Positions 1-7,224 of a stretch of 33,669 nt of DNA are shown piece by piece. The stretch comes from Thermoguttaceae bacterium. GTDB taxonomy: Bacteria; Planctomycetota; Planctomycetia; Pirellulales; Thermoguttaceae. The notes below the pieces were generated by a model, which saw only the letters and a program-made list of their open reading frames with translations, was not told the origin of the DNA and searched no databases. The stretch lies in assembly GCA_025062105.1 (NCBI GenBank), contig JANXAQ010000327.1, positions 1-33,669 on the forward strand, given 5' to 3'. Position numbers and translations under genes: made by a program. Positions within the stretch are counted from its first letter, which is position 1. Every line of letters starts with the position of its first letter.

Positions 1-200
1 AAATATCTCCTTTGAATTATCCATAGATTCCTAAACAATTTAGAAAAGCTTAGTTAGGAAGGCAGGAAGTGTTTGGTTTTGGAAAATTTTGCCCATTTTG
101 CCTATTTTATTTATTCTGTAATCTTGCAGGAAATTTTGAAAACTGCCTAAACTCATGTCCAAACCTCTAAACTCTTACCTGAGTATTGTATAAAAGCCCG
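1..200 (+). repeat. Family D repeat, partial copy cut by window edge
   Basis: The stretch shares the D-family order of motifs: a TTTGCCTATTTTATTTATT run, then an ACTGCCTAAACT block, then a degenerate TATTGTATAAAAGC that corresponds to the TGTGTATAACAGCGA end of the intact copy at 27361-27613. The left part lies outside the window. Its boundaries are approximate. Confidence 0.4.
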
Positions 201-512
201 CTCTCCGAGCTCCCTCCAGCAAAGACCAGCATCGACGAACAGATGTCGGCTCCGGAGGAAAAAAGGCCTTAACCCACCCTTTCCGCCTTGACATGTCCAA
301 CACAAGATGTTTATCGCCTGGAGAAAGAATGAGGCTCAAACCATTGGCAGAACTGTTACCTAAAACAAACCTCCTCTGCACTCGGTGGAAATCGTACCAA
401 AAAGGGGAATCAAAAAGAGGAATGCAGGGGAGATAGGTCCCCTCGATGCTGACAAGGAGCGTCAGCCGCTTAACGATTCGGCTTACAGGTCTTCGAAAAA
501 AGGGGGTCAACG
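201..512. other. Intergenic, nothing recognised
   Basis: About 310 bases upstream of the epimerase gene. An open frame on the minus strand (175-510) has no recognisable domain and no ribosome binding site, so it is not called. The promoter of the downstream gene should lie here, but I see no clear -35/-10 pair. Confidence 0.5.
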
Positions 513-1430
513 ATGCGGATTCTGATAAGCGGCTCCACAGGTTTTCTAGGTAAGGCGATCCGAGCGGCTTTGAAAGCCGATGGTCATGAGCTGCTCCCTC
601 TGCTGCGGCGCCAACCGGAGGAAGCAGATGAGCCTTTTGTGTTGTGGGATCCGGCTGCAGGCCAGTTGAACCCGGCCCAGTTGGAGGGGTTGGATGCCGT
701 CATTCATCTGGCAGGCGAAAACATTGCGGCTCGCTGGTGGACTGCCGTCCAAAAGCAACGGATCCGTTCCAGCAGAGTGGATGCTACTCGTCTGCTTGCA
801 GAGACTTTAGCGGGCCTCCGCCAAAAGCCCCAGAGTTTGCTTTCTGCCTCGGCAATCGGCTTTTACGGCGACCGGGGCGACGAGATCCTCAGCGAAGTCA
901 GCCCCCCGGGCCGGGGTTTTTTGGCAGAGGTATGTCAAGCCTGGGAATCGGCTACCCAACCAGCCCAACAAGCTGGTATCCGAGTGGTGCATCTGCGGTT
1001 TGGGGTGGTGCTGTGGCCTTCGGGAGGTATGTTGGCCAAGTTGTTACCGGTCTTCCGCTGGGCTTTAGGAGGCCGACTTGGCTCAGGCCGTCAATGGCTC
1101 AGTTGGGTCAGCCTCCAGGATGTCATCGGGGCGGTCCGGCACCTACTGTCTAATCCGACTCTTTCCGGGCCATTCAATATCACTGCCCCTTCGCCGGTTA
1201 CTAATGCGGAGTGGACGGTGATTTTAAGCCGGGTGCTTCGACGACCCGCCATCTTCCATTTGCCCGCCTGGCTGCTTCGGCTGGTGTTGGGTGAAATGGC
1301 AGATCAATTACTTCTGGCTTCCACGCGCGCCATCCCCTACCGATTACAAGACAGCGGCTTTAGCTTTCAAGATGGCATCCTCGAGCCAGCTCTGCAACGG
1401 ATGCTCCGTGAATATAATATCCCCACGTAA
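513..1430 (+). CDS. TIGR01777-family NAD(P)-dependent epimerase
   Basis: 305 residues, the usual length for the TIGR01777 (YfcH-like) branch of extended short-chain dehydrogenases. The N-terminus has the Rossmann dinucleotide-binding motif GSTGFLG (residues 7-13), followed by the family's VIHLAGENIA block, a SASAIGFYG segment carrying the catalytic Tyr region, and a C-terminal DUF1731-like part ending in a short helix. The substrate is unknown for the family; a cytoplasmic sugar-nucleotide-type or other carbonyl substrate is assumed only from the fold. The ATG follows an AAAAGGGGG ribosome binding site at about 7 bases. It appears to be a single-gene unit, with long repeat-rich DNA downstream. 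Family assignment is confident, function is not. Confidence 0.9.
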   Translation: MRILISGSTGFLGKAIRAALKADGHELLPLLRRQPEEADEPFVLWDPAAGQLNPAQLEGLDAVIHLAGENIAARWWTAVQKQRIRSSRVDATRLLAETLAGLRQKPQSLLSASAIGFYGDRGDEILSEVSPPGRGFLAEVCQAWESATQPAQQAGIRVVHLRFGVVLWPSGGMLAKLLPVFRWALGGRLGSGRQWLSWVSLQDVIGAVRHLLSNPTLSGPFNITAPSPVTNAEWTVILSRVLRRPAIFHLPAWLLRLVLGEMADQLLLASTRAIPYRLQDSGFSFQDGILEPALQRMLREYNIPT

Positions 1431-1481
1431 CGGCTCCCGAATATGGCGGCTAGGCCCACGCATCCCTCTGCGGTAAATTGA

Positions 1482-1560
1482 GAAACCTCTGCAAAATCTT
1501 GAACATAGAAATTCGGTGCATCGCATGAACTATATGAACCTTTGATTCTATAACTATTCG
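1482..1560 (+). repeat. Family A repeat, left part only
   Basis: It starts with AAACCTCTGCAAAATCTTGA and continues with the family's ATATGAACCTTTGATTCTATA block. About 16 extra bases lie between the two blocks, and the right half is missing. It begins about 50 bp after the epimerase stop codon. Confidence 0.6.
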
Positions 1561-1661
1561 GTTGTCTTACCCCAACAGCTAGCCCCTCTAGCAAACCGAG
1601 TAACACTTCAGCCCCGTGGAGGACTGGTGTTTTTGGCCCGGATGGCCCCCTTCGATTGGCG

Positions 1662-1948
1662 TCTCTGTGAAATTTTAAACATATAGTGGCCCTTGTGAAT
1701 TTTTGAGGCTCTGTTGCAACCCTTTCTGGTCGGAGGCTTAAACCCACCAAAACTGCTAGGAAAACCAACCTGGATAGGCAAAACCTCCCCAGACCGCGGG
1801 CAACCTTTCAACAGAGCCAATTTTTGACCAGGTAGCGATTGGCCCGGCCCTATTCAAACACCTACTCTATGTAGGTTGCTAGCACGGCTAGCAACCCAAT
1901 GGATGGGGTTAAAGCAGAAGGCACCCAAATAGTGTAAAAATATCTTTT
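1662..1948 (+). repeat. Family A repeat, degenerate and twice interrupted
   Basis: The left arm (AAACATATAGTGG block, 1662-1706) and the right arm (ACACCTACT, GTAGGTTGCTAGCA and TGTAAAAATATCTTTT blocks, 1828-1948) follow the family A order in the forward direction. They are separated by the 112-bp element at 1707-1818. The expected terminal inverted repeat is missing because a reverse family A copy starts at 1949 right after the TATCTTTT block. Confidence 0.65.
1707..1818. mobile_element. 112-bp MITE-like element with 9-bp target duplication
   Basis: The element is bounded by the inverted repeats GGCTCTGTTG (1707-1716) and CAACAGAGCC (1809-1818). It is flanked on both sides by the identical 9-mer AATTTTTGA (1698-1706 and 1819-1827). 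Removing the element and one 9-mer restores a continuous family A sequence, so this is a genuine insertion. It is too short to encode a transposase. An 18-bp match to its right end occurs at 12590-12607. Confidence 0.85.
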
Positions 1949-2137
1949 GGAACCTCTGCGTAATTCAGAGCATATATTTTTATACTATTTTTGTTCCCAT
2001 CATATCTGGCCCAATATATAGGGTGCTAGCACTACTGACACGCTATATATGGTAGGTGTTTGGATGCGGCAGCCAAATGCCTACCGAATCAGAAGTTCAT
2101 GAAGTTCACTATATGTTCAGGATTTTGCAGGGGTTCC
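1949..2137 (-). repeat. Family A repeat, full length, reverse
   Basis: It runs from GGAACCTCTGCGTAATTC to GATTTTGCAGGGGTTCC, the two ends being inverted repeats. Inside it carries, in reverse order, the TATTTTTATAC, GGTGCTAGCACT, GCCTACCGAATC and GTTCACTATATGTTCAGG blocks that define the family. It is inserted in the 3' part of the forward copy that ends at 1948. Confidence 0.8.
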
Positions 2138-2653
2138 TTAAAGGGTCTTACTCTCGGTGGGCTGCTAACGATGGTGACAACTGACGGGAGGGTTAGAAGC
2201 CGGCCATGCCAACATGGGATAAAAATAGCCCGTTTGCATGATGCAGGGATTCTACTCAGCAAATTCCATAATTTGGGATATTTTCAAGGGGTAGAGCATG
2301 CCTGGGGTGGGGAGGGTGAAATTCTGGAGGCAATAGGGCAAGATAAGTAACATAGACAAAATAGACGTTGGCCCCCTACAAACCAGCTTTGCATAGCACC
2401 TCTCCATACAACAAACCCTTTTACTTGCCGTTTTACTTCCGAAGATAGGGCTCTAAATCCGTTCGATCGACTCCCCGGGCTTCTACAGGAGGGCGCATCT
2501 TCGCCTGTGGGGCTACCAGGGGGCGGGACGGGTCGAAGCGGCAGGGGGCGATCTATCTGCGCCAAATGCCCGGAAAGGAGCACAAAAAATCCGCTTTCTC
2601 CAGATAGGCTGTGGGCAGGAAATTGGCAAAATGCCGAGCGATAATATTTCCGG
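2138..2653. other. Intergenic, no supported gene
   Basis: About 515 bases downstream of hpnH. A minus-strand open frame at 2284-2583 has no recognisable domain and looks compositionally biased. I see no RNA gene, repeat-family member or terminator that I can defend. Confidence 0.5.
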
Positions 2654-3670
2654 TTACCCCAACTGCCACCAGGCCATCCTCAGCCAATCTCGGACTCCTT
2701 TCCGGCCCAGCACTGCTGCCGGTTCAAACCCGCAGTGGACCATGCAATGTTGGCATCGGGGGTCTCGGCCGGGGCCAACAGAATCCCAATCCGTCTGCTC
2801 AAGGAGCTGCTGATAGGTTGGGTAGTGCCGGTCGGCTCGCAGATAGCAGGGGCTGCGCCAACCAGCTCGGTTGAAAGTCGGATTGGCCCAGGCCGCACAC
2901 CCCAGTTGCCGTCTGCCGCACAAAAATTCCAGGTAAATCGGCGAAGCCACTACTCGAAAGCGGCGGAGCATCGGCCATGCAGTGCGAAATTTCTGCTGAA
3001 TTTCCTGTCGGGTGAGAAAAATGGCCGAAGCACGCTCTGGCGCTGACGTCTGCACCGCCTCATAGCCGTAGGCAGGCGAAAGCATCATGCCGTCCACACC
3101 TAACTGCGTCAGGAACGTAAATAATACTATAATTTCGCTCATATCGGTGTGACGATAGACGGTTGTATTGGTATAGACGAACCAGCCGGCGTGTTTGGCC
3201 TGCCGAATGCCCTCCAAGGCCAAGCCAAATGCACCTGATCGGCCTACCAGCGCATCATGCGTGGCTTCCATTCCGTCTAAATGGATATTCAACATGATCC
3301 GGCGGTTTCGGGGCAGCTGCGAAAGTCGGTCCGCTAACAAAGTGCCATTTGTACATAGATATATATGTTTTCCCATAGCGATTAGGCGTTTCAATAGCTC
3401 CGAGAGTTCTGGATATAAAAGTGGTTCGCCGCCACACAGGCTGACAATCGGCGCAGCGCACTCATCCGCCGCTGCTACACACTCCGCCACAGAAAGCCGG
3501 TCCTCCAATCGACCACCATACTCCCGAATCCGGCCGCAGCCTTCGCAATGCAAATTGCACGTATGCAACGGCTCCAACATCAAGACCAGAGCAAACCGTT
3601 TCTGGCCCGAAAACCGCTTCCGCAACAGATACCAACCTAACCTCCAGCTCAGCGAAAAAGGAAACCGCAT
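2654..3670 (-). CDS. hpnH: Adenosyl-hopene transferase HpnH (radical SAM)
   Basis: 338 residues. HpnH is the radical S-adenosylmethionine enzyme that joins the 5'-deoxyadenosyl group to diploptene, the first step of side-chain building in extended hopanoids. The cluster motif Cx3Cx2C is present as C38, C42 and C45 in LEPLHTCNLHCEGCG, followed by the SAM-binding CGGEPLLYPEL segment. The C-terminal block TDWDSVGPGRDPRCQHCMVH, with Glu-Pro soon after, is characteristic of HpnH and sets it apart from other SPASM or MoaA-like proteins. A GGAG sequence lies about 10 bases before the ATG. It sits 566 bp downstream of shc on the same strand, separated by two repeat elements. The family call is confident; co-transcription with shc is an inference. 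Confidence 0.92.
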   Translation of the reverse strand: MRFPFSLSWRLGWYLLRKRFSGQKRFALVLMLEPLHTCNLHCEGCGRIREYGGRLEDRLSVAECVAAADECAAPIVSLCGGEPLLYPELSELLKRLIAMGKHIYLCTNGTLLADRLSQLPRNRRIMLNIHLDGMEATHDALVGRSGAFGLALEGIRQAKHAGWFVYTNTTVYRHTDMSEIIVLFTFLTQLGVDGMMLSPAYGYEAVQTSAPERASAIFLTRQEIQQKFRTAWPMLRRFRVVASPIYLEFLCGRRQLGCAAWANPTFNRAGWRSPCYLRADRHYPTYQQLLEQTDWDSVGPGRDPRCQHCMVHCGFEPAAVLGRKGVRDWLRMAWWQLG

Positions 3671-3860
3671 CTAAAAGTACTCCAAAGCCACTTTCCGCTG
3701 AAAAATGCCTCCTAGCAGCGTACTCGTTCCTACCGTTCAACCTCGCAGTGCGAACCGTCAGGTATTCTTCGCCCTAGGCCCTTAATGGGAGTACCGTCTG
3801 TCAAAAGATAACTATTTATTCACCAGACAACCTATCAAAAACATTTAAGGGCAGGAACAG

Positions 3861-4012
3861 TTAACTCGACTTTTGCCATTTGGGGCCTCCCGCTAGAAGG
3901 CCGATGTTCTAACTGCCTTGTAACTATGGAAGTTAGGAAATTAGGTGAGCAAGAAAGGGATCCTCCTAACTGCTGGAGAAAATAGCTGTTAAGAAAAATA
4001 GCAAAAGTCGGG
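3861..4012 (+). repeat. Family B palindromic repeat
   Basis: It begins AACTCGACTTTTGCCATTTG and ends ATAGCAAAAGTCGGG, near-perfect inverted ends. Inside are the family's CTTGTAACTATGGAAGTTAG and AGGAAATTAGGTGAGCAA blocks. It lies between hpnH and shc. Confidence 0.75.
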
Positions 4013-4030
4013 ATAAACGCTTCTAACAAA

Positions 4031-4224
4031 GCAACAGCTCTGCATAATCCGGAACATATAGTGAACTTTATGAATTTTCGATTCGGAAGACACCGGCCCC
4101 TGCCATTTAAACACCTACTACTAGGTAGGAGGCTAGCAATCCAATATATTGGGCTAGGCCCGAAGGAAACCAAAATGGCATCAAAATATCGCCCTCCAAC
4201 CAGGCGGAGTCTCCCAGAGCTTCC
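4031..4224 (+). repeat. Family A repeat abutting the shc stop codon
   Basis: The order CTCTGCATAATCC, GAACATATAGTGAACTTTAT, CACCTACT, GTAGGAGGCTAGCA, CAATATATTGGG and CAAAATATC follows the family, and it closes with CAGAGCTTCC. The last bases are only about 12 bp from the shc stop codon, so the element would be transcribed in the shc 3' untranslated region. Confidence 0.7.
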
Positions 4225-4235
4225 TTAACATGTTT

Positions 4236-6452
4236 CTATTCCTTTGCCAGAACTGCCTGACGCCAGCAGGCCAATGCCAACAGCGGAAAGGAAATCGGAT
4301 AATAATGGTACTTTAGATAAAAGACCCTAGGGAAGCCCGTACCGGTGAACTCCTGCTCTATCCAGGTGCCATCTGGTTGCTGCCGATCCAACAGAAATCG
4401 AACCGCCCGGAGCAAAGCGGTCTGTTTGGCCCTGCCGGCTGCCACCAAACCTAGAATGGCCCATGCCGTCTGGGAGGCCGTGGTAGGACCTTGGCCTCGA
4501 CAGGAGGGATCCTCATAGCTAGCTGGCGATTCTCCCCAACCACCGTCGGCCTGCTGGGAACCTAAAAGCCAATCGGCCCCCCGTAGCACAGCCGGGTCCG
4601 TGGTGGGCAGCCCGACGGCCCGAAGTCCCGCCAGAGCTTGCCAAGTACCATAGATGTAGTTAACTCCCCATCGGCCAAACCAGGCACCGTCTGGCTCTTG
4701 ACTGCGTCGTAAGAAAGCCACTGCCCGATCTACCGCCGGATGCCCCAGCCGATAACCCAACCTGCCTAGCGCCTCCAGCACCCGGCCGGTAAGGTCCGGG
4801 GTGCTGGGATCCAACATAGCGTTATGATCAGCAAATGGGACGTAGTTGAGGAACTGTCGGTTATTGTTTCGATCAAAAGCGCCCCAGCCGCCGTCTCGGT
4901 TCTGCATGGCCAGCATCCAGCGCAAGCCTCGGGTAATGGCCGCCGCAGTCCAAGCCAGCGCCTCTTCTGCCTCGGCCTGGTCGGTGAGGGTTTTCCGTTT
5001 TGCCCATTCAGCAGGCAGCGAACTGGTAACGGAACCCTTCTTTCCGGCCTCTTGGAGCCGAAGCTGGCTAAGAAGCCGACTCCTCTGATGCCCCGGCCCT
5101 GTGGCAACTCCAAAAGGCTCAGGAGTCTGATCAGCAAGCCAAGGATAAACATCCTCAGCCCCCTGTCCTACCGATCGAGCAGCCCGATATTGCTCCCAAA
5201 GAGCTAAAAGAACCATCGCCGTATCATCATTGTCAGGATAAAAATCATTACGATATTCAAAACACCATCCACCCGGGTCCACCTGGACTGAGTCGGCCCA
5301 ATCACCTGGCACTGGAATCTGCCGCTCTAAAAGCCACAAAGCAGCCCGAGCTACCGCCGGATGCTTCGGTCCCACAGCGGCCGAAATCGCCCGAATGGCA
5401 ATGGCCGTGTCCCAAACCGGTGATTTACAAGGTTGCACCCGGACCGAACCGGTCTGAGGGTCCTCCAACATGAGATCATGCAATTGCCGATCACACTCCC
5501 GAACCTGAGGGCTTTGATCACTATAGCCCAAGCATCGCAGGGCCACCAGACTCCAGACGATCGGCGGAAAGATAGCCCCTAGGCCATCGCTACCTTGGAA
5601 TCGCCGCAGCATCCAGGCCTCGGCCGCCTTTAAGGCACGCTGGCGGCAGAGGAATAATCTGTGGCATTGTGCCCATTTGCAAAGCCGGTCTAATGATAGA
5701 AACAATTGTTCCCAAACCGACCACCCTCTTCGGCCTTCCAGGTCTGGACATCGGGTTCTAGGCCACTGCTGAGGCGGATGAATAAATAATTCGCTCACTC
5801 CCTGTTCTGGTTCTAATTGCCGGATCGGCTGGCAAGCCCAAATAATCGATAGCGGCACAACGATCGTCCGCGTCCACGCGCTGAGGGCCCCTAAATGGAT
5901 CGGAAACCAGCGAGGAAGAAGCACAAGCTCCGGAGGGACTGCCGGACAAATATCATAAGGCACTTGCCCAAACAAGGCCAAAAAGAATCGGGTATAACTG
6001 TTAACCCGGTCGGCACCGCCGTGCTGAAGGATGGCCTGCCGGGCCCGTCGCATTGGCTCACTTTCAGGATCATGGCCAATAAGTTTCAGGGCAAAATAGG
6101 CTTCCACGCTAGCGCTGATGTTGACCGGGCCGCCTGGAAAACTAGCCCAGCCACCCTGGGGCAACTGGGTTTCTAACAGATATTGAGCCAGCCGACCGGC
6201 CAGTTCAGATCGCTGCCGGCCCAAAAAGGCCCAAACCAACAGGGTTTCGCTTTCCAGGATGCTGTCCCCCTGCAATTCAGCGCACCAATGGCCGTCGGGA
6301 TATTGATGCTCTAGGAGCCAGCGAGTGGTACGTTGGATTGCCTGTTCAACCTCCTCTAACAGGGGGGATGATTCCGTATGAAAAGGGCATTTAGAGGAGG
6401 CACTGCCCTCTGATAAGGGGTTTTGAATACCCCATTGATGGTCTGAATTCAT
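4236..6452 (-). CDS. shc: Squalene-hopene cyclase
   Basis: 738 residues. It cyclises squalene to hopene or hopanol at the membrane. The catalytic acid motif DxDD is present as DNDD at residues 407-410, followed by TAMVLLAL. Several QW repeats are visible, such as GGWASF near residue 101, GGWGAFDRNNN in the C-terminal half and GGWGES further on. The C-terminal end, with YLKYHYYPISFPLLAL, is typical of bacterial Shc. It is longer than the usual 630-680 residues because of a segment of about 75 residues just after the DxDD helix (roughly residues 422-500) that lacks cyclase motifs. The ATG is preceded by AGGGAGG. It is divergent from nrdJ and upstream of hpnH on the same strand. A related triterpene cyclase is possible, but the hpnH neighbour favours Shc. 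Confidence 0.93.
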   Translation of the reverse strand: MNSDHQWGIQNPLSEGSASSKCPFHTESSPLLEEVEQAIQRTTRWLLEHQYPDGHWCAELQGDSILESETLLVWAFLGRQRSELAGRLAQYLLETQLPQGGWASFPGGPVNISASVEAYFALKLIGHDPESEPMRRARQAILQHGGADRVNSYTRFFLALFGQVPYDICPAVPPELVLLPRWFPIHLGALSAWTRTIVVPLSIIWACQPIRQLEPEQGVSELFIHPPQQWPRTRCPDLEGRRGWSVWEQLFLSLDRLCKWAQCHRLFLCRQRALKAAEAWMLRRFQGSDGLGAIFPPIVWSLVALRCLGYSDQSPQVRECDRQLHDLMLEDPQTGSVRVQPCKSPVWDTAIAIRAISAAVGPKHPAVARAALWLLERQIPVPGDWADSVQVDPGGWCFEYRNDFYPDNDDTAMVLLALWEQYRAARSVGQGAEDVYPWLADQTPEPFGVATGPGHQRSRLLSQLRLQEAGKKGSVTSSLPAEWAKRKTLTDQAEAEEALAWTAAAITRGLRWMLAMQNRDGGWGAFDRNNNRQFLNYVPFADHNAMLDPSTPDLTGRVLEALGRLGYRLGHPAVDRAVAFLRRSQEPDGAWFGRWGVNYIYGTWQALAGLRAVGLPTTDPAVLRGADWLLGSQQADGGWGESPASYEDPSCRGQGPTTASQTAWAILGLVAAGRAKQTALLRAVRFLLDRQQPDGTWIEQEFTGTGFPRVFYLKYHYYPISFPLLALACWRQAVLAKE

Positions 6453-6880
6453 ACAAAACCTCCCTGCTGGTAGGTGCGTTGTCGGCCATGACCCAATTAA
6501 GTAGCTTATGCCCAGAAAGAAAAATAAACAAGCCCAACGTAGGGTTTCCTATGTTGCCTATTTTGGCTTATCTTCCCAATTTTTCGGCTCCCAATAGGAG
6601 GAAATCGTCTTAAGTTACTCTTATAGAAAGACTTAGGCCTATTTCTCCAAAACTTGGGCAACGGCCTTCCCCGTGTAGGCTAACAGGGAGCGAAAATCTA
6701 AATTTTCCTAACTTGCAATTTTCCAAATACTTCGGTTTTTCTATTCCTCAGGATTTTTGCTAGCACTGCTAGCAATGCTGGCGGATACAGTTGCCTTATC
6801 CCTTTGCCGTGTAAGGACTTAGAACAAAAAGAGTCAACTTCTTGACGAGGCGTTCGGAAAGAGTAAATTTGGTCGGGCAT
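6453..6880. other. Intergenic between shc and nrdJ, left part
   Basis: AT-rich DNA that must contain the shc promoter. The only structured element seen is a solo copy of the family A core palindrome, TTGCTAGCACTGCTAGCAA, near 6757-6776, without the rest of the repeat. No gene or RNA is supported. Confidence 0.5.
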
Positions 6881-6894
6881 CCACGATATTGTGG
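6881..6894. promoter_or_regulatory. Palindrome, possible NrdR-type half of a tandem site
   Basis: CCACGATATTGTGG is a near-perfect palindrome. Its centre is 30 bp from that of the second palindrome at 6910-6925, about three helical turns, which is close to the spacing of paired NrdR boxes. Its core is two bases shorter than the known consensus, so it is a weak match on its own. Confidence 0.35.
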
Positions 6895-6909
6895 TTTCTA
6901 GGATACTAA

Positions 6910-6925
6910 CTACAATATATAGTAG
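6910..6925. promoter_or_regulatory. Candidate NrdR box upstream of nrdJ
   Basis: CTACAATATATAGTAG matches the 12-base core ACWATATATWGT of the NrdR operator exactly and differs from the 16-base consensus only in the outer positions. NrdR represses ribonucleotide reductase genes in many bacteria, and nrdJ is the next gene. It lies about 300 bp before the nrdJ ATG because a family A repeat occupies most of the space between. Without that repeat the distance would be about 115 bp. Confidence 0.45.
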
Positions 6926-7106
6926 GAGCTTCTGCTTAATTTACAGGGAGATCTTTTTACCACAATATGGTGCCTTTCCACCTTTGCACCAATATGGGCT
7001 GCTAGCACTGCTAGCAGCCTGCATAGAGTAGGTGTTTAGGTGCTAAAGCCTACCGAATCCAAAATTCATAAAGTTCACTACATGTTCAGTATTAGGCAGA
7101 GCTTCC
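6925..7106 (-). repeat. Family A repeat between candidate operator and nrdJ
   Basis: Reverse copy running from GGAGCTTCTGCTTAATTTAC to TTAGGCAGAGCTTCC, with the internal GGGCTGCTAGCACTGCTAGC palindrome and the GTTCACTACATGTTCAG block. The 4-mer AGTA lies just before it (6921-6924) and one base beyond its right end (7108-7111), a possible target duplication. Confidence 0.75.
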
Positions 7107-7224
7107 AAGTAGATTTTAGGATTCAGGATTTTCTAGCCATACAACCCTCAAAAGCAAAGACAAGTTGGCAGTAACTATTTAAAGATCCTTTCTGTACCTG
7201 AAGGAGCTATTGGAGGGCTCAAGT

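Noticed and set aside
175-510. 111-residue open frame on the minus strand
   Set aside because: No recognisable domain, no ribosome binding site, and it overlaps a family D fragment and the promoter region of the epimerase gene.
2284-2583. 99-residue open frame on the minus strand
   Set aside because: Composition and lack of any motif suggest chance; no start site signal was found.
7210-7224. TTG at 7210 as the nrdJ start
   Set aside because: The GGAGGG site fits the ATG at 7225 and the extra five residues are not part of the family.
6453-7224. Cobalamin riboswitch before nrdJ
   Set aside because: A B12-dependent enzyme made this worth checking, but no B12-box-like sequence or matching fold was seen; the region is mostly a family A repeat.
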